64,000 nt of DNA, taken from Streptomyces filipinensis. GTDB taxonomy: Bacteria; Actinomycetota; Actinomycetes; Streptomycetales; Streptomycetaceae. Shown one piece after another: positions 32,669 through 40,399 of this stretch; the first letter of the stretch is position 1, and the number at the start of each line of letters is the position of its first letter. The notes below the pieces were generated by a model. That model searched no databases. It was not told the origin of the DNA and saw nothing but the letters and a program-made list of their open reading frames with translations. The position numbers and the translations under genes are program-made. The DNA lies in contig NZ_BMTD01000021.1 in assembly GCF_014649495.1 (NCBI RefSeq), forward strand, positions 62,001 through 126,000, written 5' to 3'.

Positions 32669-33982
32669 GTGGCATCCGCACCCTCCCTCACCCAGCGCCC
32701 CGCCGGGCGACGGCCGGTCCGCGTCCTGAAGTTCGGCGGGACCTCGATGGGGAGCACCCCCGAGCGGCTCGCCCGCATCGCGGGCATCGTCGCCGACGCG
32801 CACCGGCACGCCGGTGTCGTGGTGGTCGTCTCCGCCCGGGGGGACATGACCGACCGGCTCATCGACGAGGCCCGCACCGCGAGCACCGCACCGCCGGGCA
32901 GGGAACTCGACCAGCTGCTGGCCACCGGAGAAGCACGTTCGGCCGCCCTGCTGGCCATGGCCCTGCACGAGGCGGGCGTGCCCGCCGTCTCCCTGCTCGG
33001 GGCGCAGGCCGGCTTCGAGGTGTCCGGCAGGCACACCGACGGGCGCATCAGGGACATCGACACCGCCCGGGTCCGCCAGGTGCTGGAGCGCGGCGAGGTC
33101 GCCGTCGTGGCCGGCTTCCAGGGCCGCAACGCGGCCGGCGACGTCACCACCCTGGGCCGGGGCGGCTCCGACACCTCCGCCGTCGCCCTGGCCGTCGCGC
33201 TCGGCGCCGCCGACTGCGAGATCTACACCGACGTCGACGGGATCTACTCGGCCGACCCGCGCCTCGTGCCCGGCGCCCGGCTGCTCCCGGTCGTCCGCAA
33301 CAGCGTCATGGCGGAGATGGCCTACGCCGGCGCCCGCGTGCTGCACACGCGCTCGGTGGAACTGGCCGGCCGCGCGGGCGTCGACATCCACGTACGCAGC
33401 GCCTTCAACCATCGCCCGGGGACCGTCGTGGTCTCCGAACCGGAGGGAGCAGACACAGCCATGCTGGAAGCCGAAGACCGCGTGGTCGCCGTGTCCCACG
33501 AGCCGGGCAACGCCCGGATCACGATCGTCGCCGTGTGCCCGGACGCCCCGCTGCGCGGGACGGAAGTCCTCGCCCTGCTGGCCGACGTGTCCGTGCCGGT
33601 CGACGTGATGACCAGGTTCACCGACAGGTCGGGGCGGCACGGCTGGGACTTCACCGTCCCGGCCAAGGACGTCGATACGGTGACGAGCCTGCTCACCACC
33701 CTGCCCGGCCGCCTCGCCGTCGACGCCGCCGTGGCGAAGGTCTCGCTCGTGGGCGCCGGTTTGATGAGCGACCCGCGCACCGTCGGGCGGATGCTGAACG
33801 CGCTGCTCGCCGGGGGCATCGACCCGCTGTCCCTGGCCACCTCCCAGAGCCGTATCTCCGCGACGGTGGCCGAGGCGGACTGCGCCCGCGCCGTGACGGT
33901 CCTGCACGAGGAGTTCCTGTCCGGCCCCGTCCTGCGGGAGGCGATGCGCCCGGCGACCGTCGCGGTCGGCCCGCGCGCCTGA
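32669..33982 (+). CDS. Aspartokinase
   Basis: A 437-aa aspartate kinase phosphorylating L-aspartate at the 4-carboxylate. The N-terminal kinase motif is VLKFGGTSMG, with TLGRGGSDTSAVALA and EIYTDVDGIYSADPR typical of the family. Two C-terminal ACT domains follow (KVSLVGAGLMSDPRTVGRML in the second). The family's usual TSEIRIS effector-site segment is here TSQSRIS, and the SDKPG loop is PDAPL. This may indicate relaxed feedback control, as expected for a cluster-dedicated copy (inference). Aspartyl phosphate leads to aspartate semialdehyde, a GriI substrate, so it may serve the 3-amino-4-hydroxybenzoate genes at 48.9-50.9 kb or the operon it sits in. The GTG start has GGAAGGGG upstream. Confidence 0.93.
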   Translation: MASAPSLTQRPAGRRPVRVLKFGGTSMGSTPERLARIAGIVADAHRHAGVVVVVSARGDMTDRLIDEARTASTAPPGRELDQLLATGEARSAALLAMALHEAGVPAVSLLGAQAGFEVSGRHTDGRIRDIDTARVRQVLERGEVAVVAGFQGRNAAGDVTTLGRGGSDTSAVALAVALGAADCEIYTDVDGIYSADPRLVPGARLLPVVRNSVMAEMAYAGARVLHTRSVELAGRAGVDIHVRSAFNHRPGTVVVSEPEGADTAMLEAEDRVVAVSHEPGNARITIVAVCPDAPLRGTEVLALLADVSVPVDVMTRFTDRSGRHGWDFTVPAKDVDTVTSLLTTLPGRLAVDAAVAKVSLVGAGLMSDPRTVGRMLNALLAGGIDPLSLATSQSRISATVAEADCARAVTVLHEEFLSGPVLREAMRPATVAVGPRA

Positions 33983-34337
33983 GGCGGTGTCCGCGGCCGC
34001 GGGCACGCGGCCACCCTGAGGCGCCGCCCGCCGGTGACGGCCCGGTCCGCGCGCCGGCCCGACACCCCGCCGCACGCCGGGGCGTTGCCGCGCACCGCGG
34101 CGGCCGGCTCCACGCGGCCCGCCCCGACGCGGAGCCCGGTGCCTGCCGCCGTGGGGATCCAGCCGCCGCGCGCGTCGGTGCCGGCCGCACCGGATCGCGG
34201 CCCGCGGCGCGGGCCCGCCCGCAAGGGGCGGCCGCCGGGCCGGCGGGACAGGGGCGACGGCGCCGCCGAGGGGTTCGCCGGACACGTCCCGCAGCTTTCC
34301 AGTGTGCTTCCCCGCCCGTCACTGAAAGGGGCCCTCC
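33983..34337. other. Intergenic region before the MBL-fold gene
   Basis: About 355 bp of very GC-rich sequence. An imperfect hairpin around 33988-34008 (GTG.CCGCGG/CCGCGG.CAC) may terminate the aspartokinase operon. No gene or operator was recognised. The ribosome-binding site of the next gene, AAAGGGG, is at about 34325-34331. Confidence 0.35.
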
Positions 34338-35291
34338 ATGACCAAGCCGGAACTGCTGTGCACCGGGCACCGCCGCCACTCGCCGGTGCCGCAGGCCTGC
34401 GGGACCGAGATCGCCGACGGGGTGTTCGCCTGCACGCCGCCCGGCGACGGCTGGTGTCTGAACAACGCCGGCCTGATCACGGGGCCCGAGGGGGTGACCG
34501 CCATCGACACGGTGGCCACCGCACCGCGCTCGCTGGCCCTGCGCGCGTTCGCGGAGGCGCTGCGCGCGGGCCCGGTCCGCGCCGTCGTCAACACCCACCA
34601 TCACGGCGGACACACCTTCGGCAACGCGCTCTTCCCCGGCGCGACCGTCATCGCGCACTCGCTGGCCCGCAGCGAGATGGCGGAGAGCGGCCTGGCCCTG
34701 ACGCAGCTGTGGCCCGACGCGGAGTGGGGCGAGATCCGTCTGGTCCTGCCGTCGGTCGTCTTCGACGAGCGCCTGACCCTGTACAGCGGGGACCGCCGGA
34801 TCGAACTCGTCTTCTGCGGACCGGCGCACACCACCAACGACGTGGTCGCGTGGCTGCCGGACGACGGGGTGCTGTTCACCGGGGACGTGGCGCTGTCCGG
34901 GGCCACCCCGTGCACCCTGGCGGGGTCGGTGGAGGGGGCGCTGCGGGCCGTGGCGACCCTGCGGGCCTTCGGCGCCCGCACGATCGTCTGCGGGCGCGGT
35001 CCCGTCTGCGGCCCGGAGGTCCTCGACGAGACGGAGGCCTATCTGCGCTGGGTCCAGATCATCGCGATGGAGGGCTGGCAGCAGGGGCTGACCCCGATGG
35101 AGACCGCCAGGGAGGCCGGAGCGGGCGACTTCGGCCATCTGCTCGACGCCGAGCGCATCGTCGGCAACCTGCACCGCGCCTACGCCGAACTCGACGGCGG
35201 CGCGCTGGGCAGGCCCCTGGAACTGCCGCCGGTCTTCGCGGAGATGGCGGAGCACAACGGGGGCGTCCTCCCCGCCTGCCTGGCCTGCTGA
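34338..35291 (+). CDS. Metallo-beta-lactamase-fold hydrolase with altered metal motif
   Basis: A 317-aa MBL-fold protein. The canonical THxHxDH signature reads THHHGGHTFGN near residue 88: the His residues are kept but the metal-binding Asp is Gly. Other motifs are present: CGPAHTTNDVVAWLPDDGVLFTGDVAL, with the third His and bridging Asp regions. The rest resembles SoxH/quinoprotein-relative-type hydrolases often found in polyketide clusters. With one ligand lost it may bind a single metal or be impaired. It stands alone between the aspartokinase operon and the ARE-controlled cassette, so its pathway is uncertain; hydrolysis of a thioester or lactone is a reasonable guess. Confidence 0.8.
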   Translation: MTKPELLCTGHRRHSPVPQACGTEIADGVFACTPPGDGWCLNNAGLITGPEGVTAIDTVATAPRSLALRAFAEALRAGPVRAVVNTHHHGGHTFGNALFPGATVIAHSLARSEMAESGLALTQLWPDAEWGEIRLVLPSVVFDERLTLYSGDRRIELVFCGPAHTTNDVVAWLPDDGVLFTGDVALSGATPCTLAGSVEGALRAVATLRAFGARTIVCGRGPVCGPEVLDETEAYLRWVQIIAMEGWQQGLTPMETAREAGAGDFGHLLDAERIVGNLHRAYAELDGGALGRPLELPPVFAEMAEHNGGVLPACLAC

Positions 35292-35316
35292 TCATCACCA
35301 CACCGCCCCCATACAC

Positions 35317-35332
35317 AACCGGATGGTCGGTT
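35317..35332. promoter_or_regulatory. ARE-like operator, copy 1
   Basis: AACCGGATGGTCGGTT, an imperfect dyad matching the AACC-N8-GGTT pattern of gamma-butyrolactone-receptor (ArpA/TetR-type) binding sites. It lies 110 bp upstream of copy 2, before the oxygenase operon at 35526. Confidence 0.65.
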
Positions 35333-35418
35333 TAAATAAAAGGGTAAATGCCTGCGAAGTTCCCGTCAATGACCCGACATGCAGGACAAGTTGCCGGGCC
35401 GGCCGCAAGTCGAACCGA

Positions 35419-35447
35419 TTGACACAAACCACTTGGTTGGTTTTTAT
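35419..35447 (+). promoter_or_regulatory. Promoter with embedded ARE-like operator, copy 2
   Basis: A -35 box TTGACA (35419-35424), 17-bp spacer and -10 box TTTTAT (35442-35447). The operator AACCACTTGGTTGGTT (35427-35442) fills the spacer, so a bound repressor would block RNA polymerase directly. The expected leader to the GTG at 35526 is about 70 nt. Confidence 0.7.
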
Positions 35448-35525
35448 GTGGGAGTGGGGTCGGTCGCCTCGAACAGCTATTTCACGAGCGTTGTCAGTCG
35501 CAGGAAGCGATGGAAGGAAACAGCC

Positions 35526-36527
35526 GTGTCTGCTCAAACCGTTGCGGATGCACAGGCCGGGATCCCCGATGTGGTCCGCCTGACCCCGAAGTTCGACGTG
35601 GCCTGCCTGGTACGCGACGTCAAGTCGCTGCGCACGGAACAGGCCGCCGACTGGAAACTGCAGAACACCTTCGTCACCGATGACCACCTGATCGAGACCG
35701 AACTCGACTGGCACATCATGCCGCTGCGCAGCACCGGCGGCGACAAGACGCGCACCGACCCCGGCGGCCCCGGCCTGGCCCCGTTCGCCGACACCGCCCA
35801 CGTCCAGCACGCGCCCTACCTGCACTCGGTGATGCGCGCGATCCCCTCGCCGCTGCGCTCGGTACGTCTGATGGCGCTGGGCCCGGACACCTACGGCCCC
35901 GACCACTTCGACAACAAGTACGCGCTCACCTGGGGCATCGCCCGCCTGCACGTGCCGGTGATCACGCTGCCGGAGGCGAAGCTGTTCTTCGGCGAGACCC
36001 CGTACGTGTGGGAGGCCGGCTCGCTGTGGTTCGGCAACTTCGCCCGCACGCACCGCATCGAGAACAGCGGCCGCACCCACCGCGTGCACCTCGTGCTGGA
36101 CGTGCAGGTGACCGAGGCGCTGTTCGACCTGTTCCCGGCACAGGTCCGCGCCGCACTGCCCTTCGACAAGATCATGGTCAACCGCGCGGAGCAGCCCCTG
36201 CGGCCGGCCCCGCTGCACCAGGTCGCCTTCGAGGTACCGAAGTCCTTCACCGACTGGGAGGAGGAGGACGGGCAGTTCCTCAACGACCAGCCGACGGTCG
36301 GCGCCGAGATCAGGGCCCAGGACGACGGCCTGGTGCTGCACTACGACGGCGCGCCCTACGCGGGACTGGTCCACACCGGCGACAACGAGTTCCGCTTCCA
36401 GGGCTGGACCGACGAACGCACCGTCCAGGTCGTCGACGAGGCCGGGCAGCGACGGGTGGTGCTGCGCACCAGGGTCGGCAAGCAGGTCCGGACGCTGACG
36501 CTCCCCGCGACCGCGCTCAGCGCGTGA
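35526..36527 (+). CDS. Aspartyl/asparaginyl beta-hydroxylase-type Fe(II)/2-oxoglutarate oxygenase
   Basis: A 333-aa protein whose central part (about residues 115-200) matches the Asp/Asn hydroxylase cupin. It has GPDHFDNKYALTWGIARLHVPVIT with an HxD metal pair, and LWFGNFARTHRIENSGRTHRVHLVLDV with the distal His and the Arg that binds 2-oxoglutarate. A beta-rich C-terminal part of about 110 residues is extra. Relatives hydroxylate free or carrier-bound amino acids such as Asp or Pro. The GTG start has AAGGAAA nearby. It is the first gene of a three-gene operon (acyltransferase, MFS) behind an operator-occluded promoter, within the aminomutase cassette; beta-hydroxylation of an amino acid is the likely step. 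Confidence 0.82.
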   Translation: MSAQTVADAQAGIPDVVRLTPKFDVACLVRDVKSLRTEQAADWKLQNTFVTDDHLIETELDWHIMPLRSTGGDKTRTDPGGPGLAPFADTAHVQHAPYLHSVMRAIPSPLRSVRLMALGPDTYGPDHFDNKYALTWGIARLHVPVITLPEAKLFFGETPYVWEAGSLWFGNFARTHRIENSGRTHRVHLVLDVQVTEALFDLFPAQVRAALPFDKIMVNRAEQPLRPAPLHQVAFEVPKSFTDWEEEDGQFLNDQPTVGAEIRAQDDGLVLHYDGAPYAGLVHTGDNEFRFQGWTDERTVQVVDEAGQRRVVLRTRVGKQVRTLTLPATALSA

Positions 36528-36544
36528 AGACGGGGGAGGGCGAG

Positions 36545-37741
36545 ATGGCTGTGACGGTGAACAGGCCGCACCTGACGGGCTTCGGCTGCCCGACCGAGGG
36601 AGTGGACACCGAGGAGTGGGACCGGCTGGCGGGCAACCACTTCTACGCCGCCAGCGGATGGCTGGATTTCTGCGTGCACGATCCCGGCGGGCGCACGCTC
36701 ACCGGGAACGTGCACACCCGGCTGTCCGACGGCGGCATGGCGGCGGTCCCGGTCACGGCCGTCTGGGAGGAGAACAACGCCTTCTACCAGTGGAGCCGGC
36801 TCCTGGAGCGGGCCGGCCTGCCCCCGGCGGCCCCCCAGGGCCTGCTCGTCGGCCCGCACCGGGGCTACCAGACGAACCTGCTCGTCAGCGAGGGCACCGA
36901 CCGGACCGAAGCGGCCGCAGCCCTGCTGGACGAACTCGCCGCACTGCGCAGACAGGCCGGCGCGCAGCGGCTGTTCGACGACGCCCGGCCGCAGAGCATC
37001 CCGTGCCACGGCATGTTCCTCGACAGCACCGACGTACGGGCACTGCGCGCGGCCGGGGTACGCGCCGAGCCCGTCCTGTGCGCCGCCGACGCCTGGATCC
37101 GGACCGAGGGCGAGGACTGGAACGGCTGGATGCGCACGCTGCCCTCCAAGCGGCGCGGTGAACTGATCCGCCGGGACCAGCGGCGCTTCGACGAGGCGGG
37201 CTACCACTTCCTCGAAAAGCCGCTGTCGGAGTGCTACGAAGAGGCGGCCCTGATGTCCCGCGGCACCCAGGCCCGCTACGGACAGCCCGCGGACGTGGAG
37301 GTGCTCGCCGAGTCCCTGCGGGTCCAGGCCGAGGCGATGGGCGACGCCGCGCGCGTGCTGATGTGCGCCCGTGACGGCGAGAGCCCGGTCGGCTTCCTGC
37401 TGTTCTACCGCTGGGGCGACGCGACGTACCTGAAGGGCGCCGGATTCCACTACGACCGGCTCGTCGGCGTCGCGGAGTACTTCAACCTCGTGTACTACGA
37501 GCCGATCCGCGACGCGCTGCGCGCCGGCCGGCGCCGGCTGCACGCCGGGATCGCCTCCACCGACACCAAGGCGATGCGCGGCGCCGAGATCCGCCCCCTG
37601 TGGATGATCGACGTGTTCGGCGACGGCACCGGCAACGACGCGGCGCGCGCCTACAACGCCGCGCAGCTGCGCGAGCTGACCGAGTCCTCCACGGCGGTGG
37701 CCAAGGCAGTGGTCGAGGACGACTGGCTGGAGTTCTGTTGA
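36545..37741 (+). CDS. FemAB/GNAT-like N-acyltransferase
   Basis: A 398-aa protein resembling the two-lobed GNAT-fold family that includes FemAB-like and BioF2-like acyltransferases. Visible parts are AGNHFYAASGWLDFC at the first lobe, LPSKRRGELIRRDQRRFDEAGYHFLEKPLSE in the middle, and YRWGDATYLKGAGFHYDRLVGVAEYFNLVYYEPI. A helix-rich C terminus follows. Such enzymes attach amino acids or acyl groups to amines. Within this operon it could join an aminoacyl unit to the product or acetylate it for self-protection. The start has GGGGGAGGG four bases upstream. The stop overlaps the TTG start of the MFS gene. Confidence 0.75.
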   Translation: MAVTVNRPHLTGFGCPTEGVDTEEWDRLAGNHFYAASGWLDFCVHDPGGRTLTGNVHTRLSDGGMAAVPVTAVWEENNAFYQWSRLLERAGLPPAAPQGLLVGPHRGYQTNLLVSEGTDRTEAAAALLDELAALRRQAGAQRLFDDARPQSIPCHGMFLDSTDVRALRAAGVRAEPVLCAADAWIRTEGEDWNGWMRTLPSKRRGELIRRDQRRFDEAGYHFLEKPLSECYEEAALMSRGTQARYGQPADVEVLAESLRVQAEAMGDAARVLMCARDGESPVGFLLFYRWGDATYLKGAGFHYDRLVGVAEYFNLVYYEPIRDALRAGRRRLHAGIASTDTKAMRGAEIRPLWMIDVFGDGTGNDAARAYNAAQLRELTESSTAVAKAVVEDDWLEFC

Positions 37742-38991
37742 GTTCCCGCCTGCTGCTCAACCGGGACTTCGGCCGCTTCTGGGTGAGCCAGGTGCTGACC
37801 AGCGTCGCCTCGAAGAGCATGACGATGGTCTTCCCGCTGCTGGCCACCCTCTCGTTCGCGGCCTCGCCCTTCGAGGTGGGCGTGGTCGCGGCCGCCCAGT
37901 ACGTGCCGGTGCTGGTGGTGACCCTGTTCATCGGGATGTGGCTGGACCGGCGGCCCAGACGGCCCACGCTGCTGTTCACCGACGTCGCCGGCGGGGCGGC
38001 GCTGCTGGTCGTACCGGTGCTCAGCGGCCTGGACCAGTTCCGTATCGGCGTGCTGTACGCGGTCGCGTTCGCCTTCGGGTCGCTGGTCGCGATCGCCGAG
38101 GTCTGCGCGCAGGCGTATCTGCCCAGCCTGGTCGAGGAGTCCGACCTGGTCTCGGCGATCGGCCGGCTGGAAGCGGTGTTCACCCTGGTCGTGGTCGCCG
38201 CGCCCGGTCTCGGCGGCCTGCTGATGAACTGGCTGGGCGGCTCCGGCGCGGTGCTGACCGGCGCGGTGCTCTACCTGGTCGCCGCGCTGATCCTGGTCAG
38301 CGTGACCAGACGCGAGCCCCCCGTCCTCGCACCGCCCACGCGTGAGCGGATCAGCGCCGAGATCGCGGCGGGAGCACGGTTCCTGCTGTCCGCGCCCCTG
38401 CTGCGGACCCTGATCGGGCAGGCGGCGCTGTTCAACTTCTTCGAACAGGCCATGCTGACCCTCTACACCGTGTACGCGGCCTCCGTCGTCGGGATCACGC
38501 CCGCGCTGCTCGGCCTGACGGTGACGCTCGGCGCCATCGGCTCCATGCTCGGCGCGGTCGCCGCCGCGCAGGCCGAACGCAGATGGGGGCTCAGGCGGGT
38601 GGTGGTGGCGAGCATGGCGATCGCGTCCCTGGCGCCGGTGCTGATCCCCCTCGCCGCCGACCCGACCCCGTTGACCGTGACGATCTGGTCGGCCTCCTTC
38701 GTGCTGTACGGCTTCGGCCTGACCGTCTACAACGTCTTCAGCACCTCCACCCGCCAGCGCCTGACCCCCGACCGGCTGCGCGGCCGGGTCGCGGCGACCA
38801 CCCGGCTCGTCGCCTACGGGCCGCTCAGCGCCGGCACGCTGCTGGGCGGCGGCCTCGGTTCGCTCTTCGGCGCGCGCACCGGACTGTGGATCGCGGTGGC
38901 CCTGCTGGTGGCCGCGTTCGTGCGCTTCGCGGTGACGGTCCGGCGCACACCGGTCCCCGACATGCACAGCGAACCGGTACCGGCGCAATGA
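37738..38991 (+). CDS. MFS transporter (enterobactin/tetracycline-exporter-like)
   Basis: A 417-aa, 12-helix major facilitator protein. It starts with LLLNRDFGRFWVSQVLTSVASKS and has MWLDRRPRRPTLLFTD as the cytoplasmic signature loop. The start is TTG, overlapping the upstream stop (TTGA); no ATG or GTG lies at a sensible place. It is the last gene of the ARE-controlled operon, and its stop runs directly into a long terminator. It is the probable exporter or resistance pump for the cassette's product. Confidence 0.87.
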   Translation: MSSRLLLNRDFGRFWVSQVLTSVASKSMTMVFPLLATLSFAASPFEVGVVAAAQYVPVLVVTLFIGMWLDRRPRRPTLLFTDVAGGAALLVVPVLSGLDQFRIGVLYAVAFAFGSLVAIAEVCAQAYLPSLVEESDLVSAIGRLEAVFTLVVVAAPGLGGLLMNWLGGSGAVLTGAVLYLVAALILVSVTRREPPVLAPPTRERISAEIAAGARFLLSAPLLRTLIGQAALFNFFEQAMLTLYTVYAASVVGITPALLGLTVTLGAIGSMLGAVAAAQAERRWGLRRVVVASMAIASLAPVLIPLAADPTPLTVTIWSASFVLYGFGLTVYNVFSTSTRQRLTPDRLRGRVAATTRLVAYGPLSAGTLLGGGLGSLFGARTGLWIAVALLVAAFVRFAVTVRRTPVPDMHSEPVPAQ

Positions 38992-39051
38992 GAAGGTGCA
39001 GGACGAAAGGCCCGGGCCGCACGGCCCGGGCCTTTCGTCCTGCACCTTCTC
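38990..39051. terminator. Perfect 29-bp bidirectional terminator hairpin
   Basis: Arms 38990-39018 and 39023-39051 are perfectly complementary over 29 bp with a 4-base loop (GCAC), and no mismatch. It begins inside the MFS stop codon and ends 11 bp before the aminomutase stop, insulating two convergent operons. Confidence 0.9.
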
Positions 39052-39061
39052 GGTGTCCTTC

Positions 39062-40399
39062 CTACAGCGGCGCCCCGGCGCCGGCGGGCGCGTCGCTCTG
39101 CCAGAACCACGGCTCGTCGAAGGCGGGCTTGAGGTCGTCGAACCACACCGCGTGCTCGTCGAACTTCGCGAAGAAGGGCCGCCCGACCCAGTCGGGGTTG
39201 CGTGCCTGCAAAAACCGGCAGCAGAAGACGTCCTGGCCGGCGACCTGGACGATGCCGTCGATGACCACCTTGCCCGGTGAGGCGGACATGACCGGCCCGC
39301 GTGCGGTGCGCTCCAGCCCGGAGACCTGGCTGATCGCGTCGCGGTAGACGGACACCGCCCGGTGCAGCGGCAGCTCGAAGTACTGGCTGGCCCCGGTGTC
39401 CCGCTCCACGAACATGTAGTAGGGCACCACACCGAGGCCGGTCATCGTCCGCCACATCTGTGCCCACACCGAGGCGTCGTCGTTGACGTGACGCACCAGG
39501 GGCGCCTGCGCCCGGATGACCGCACCGGTGTCCCGGATGCGCCGGACGGCCTGCCGGCAGGCGTCGGTCTCCAGCTCGCGGTGGTGGGAGAAATGCGCCA
39601 TCACGGCGACGTGCCTGCCCCGCGCGCTCGCCTGCTCCATGAGCCGCAGCAGGTCTTCGGCGTCGTCGTCGGTGGTGAACCGGTAGGGCCAGTAGGACAG
39701 CGCCTTGGTGCCGAAGCGGATGTTGCGGATGTGCTCGAAGCGGGGCTCCAGCAGCGGCGCGAGGTAGGCCCGCAGCCGGTCGGTGGACATGATCATCGGG
39801 TCGCCGCCGGTGAACAGCACGTCCGAGACCTCCGGGTGCTGGGCGAGGTAGCCGAGCGCCTGTTCCGGTCCGGACACGGCCTGCTTGAGTTCCGCGACGC
39901 CGATGAACTGGGCCCAGCGGAAGCAGTATCCGCAGTAGGCGTGGCAGGTCTGGCCCTGTCCGGGGAAGACCAGCACGGTCTCCCGGTACTTGTGCTGCAG
40001 GCCGTTGAGCGCCCCGCTCTGCGACTGGGGGACGTTGGCCTGCAGCTGGTCCCCGGGATGCGGATTGAGCTGCCGGCGTGCCCGGTCGACCGCGCCGCGC
40101 AGTTCCTCCCGGCCGGCCCCCCTGCCGACCAGCGCGGCGATCTCCTCGTAGACCGGCTCCGGCAGCATGCCGCGGTCGGGGAAGGTGAGCCGGTAGAGGG
40201 GGTCGTCCGGAGCCCGGTCCCAGTCGATCAACTCCTCCAGGACGTAGTTGTTGACTTTGAACGGCAGGACGGAGCTGACGATCTCGATGTCCCGGCGGAC
40301 GGCGTCATCCAGCCGCTGCACCTGCGGCAGCCTGGCCAGCCGTGCTCCGGGGACCGCCCGCATCTTCATCGCTCGCGTGGTGGTGGCCTGCACGCTCAT
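39062..40399 (-). CDS. KamA-like radical-SAM, PLP-dependent aminomutase
   Basis: A 445-aa radical S-adenosylmethionine enzyme of the lysine 2,3-aminomutase family. The iron-sulfur motif CHAYCGYC (Cys 152, 156, 159) is followed by FRWAQF, and the SAM-binding part includes DVLFTGGDPMIMS. KamA proteins move the alpha-amino group to the beta carbon using PLP. Here the usual PLP-lysine segment, GGGGK preceded by VVDAP, is replaced by MSASPGK. One of the two Asp residues known to bind the lysine side chain therefore appears lost, though the other (ERDTG) may remain. The substrate may not be lysine; Glu and Arg variants are known in the family. Its ATG overlaps the aminotransferase stop (ATGA). Activity on an amino acid giving a beta-amino acid is likely. 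Confidence 0.88.
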   Translation of the reverse strand: MSVQATTTRAMKMRAVPGARLARLPQVQRLDDAVRRDIEIVSSVLPFKVNNYVLEELIDWDRAPDDPLYRLTFPDRGMLPEPVYEEIAALVGRGAGREELRGAVDRARRQLNPHPGDQLQANVPQSQSGALNGLQHKYRETVLVFPGQGQTCHAYCGYCFRWAQFIGVAELKQAVSGPEQALGYLAQHPEVSDVLFTGGDPMIMSTDRLRAYLAPLLEPRFEHIRNIRFGTKALSYWPYRFTTDDDAEDLLRLMEQASARGRHVAVMAHFSHHRELETDACRQAVRRIRDTGAVIRAQAPLVRHVNDDASVWAQMWRTMTGLGVVPYYMFVERDTGASQYFELPLHRAVSVYRDAISQVSGLERTARGPVMSASPGKVVIDGIVQVAGQDVFCCRFLQARNPDWVGRPFFAKFDEHAVWFDDLKPAFDEPWFWQSDAPAGAGAPL

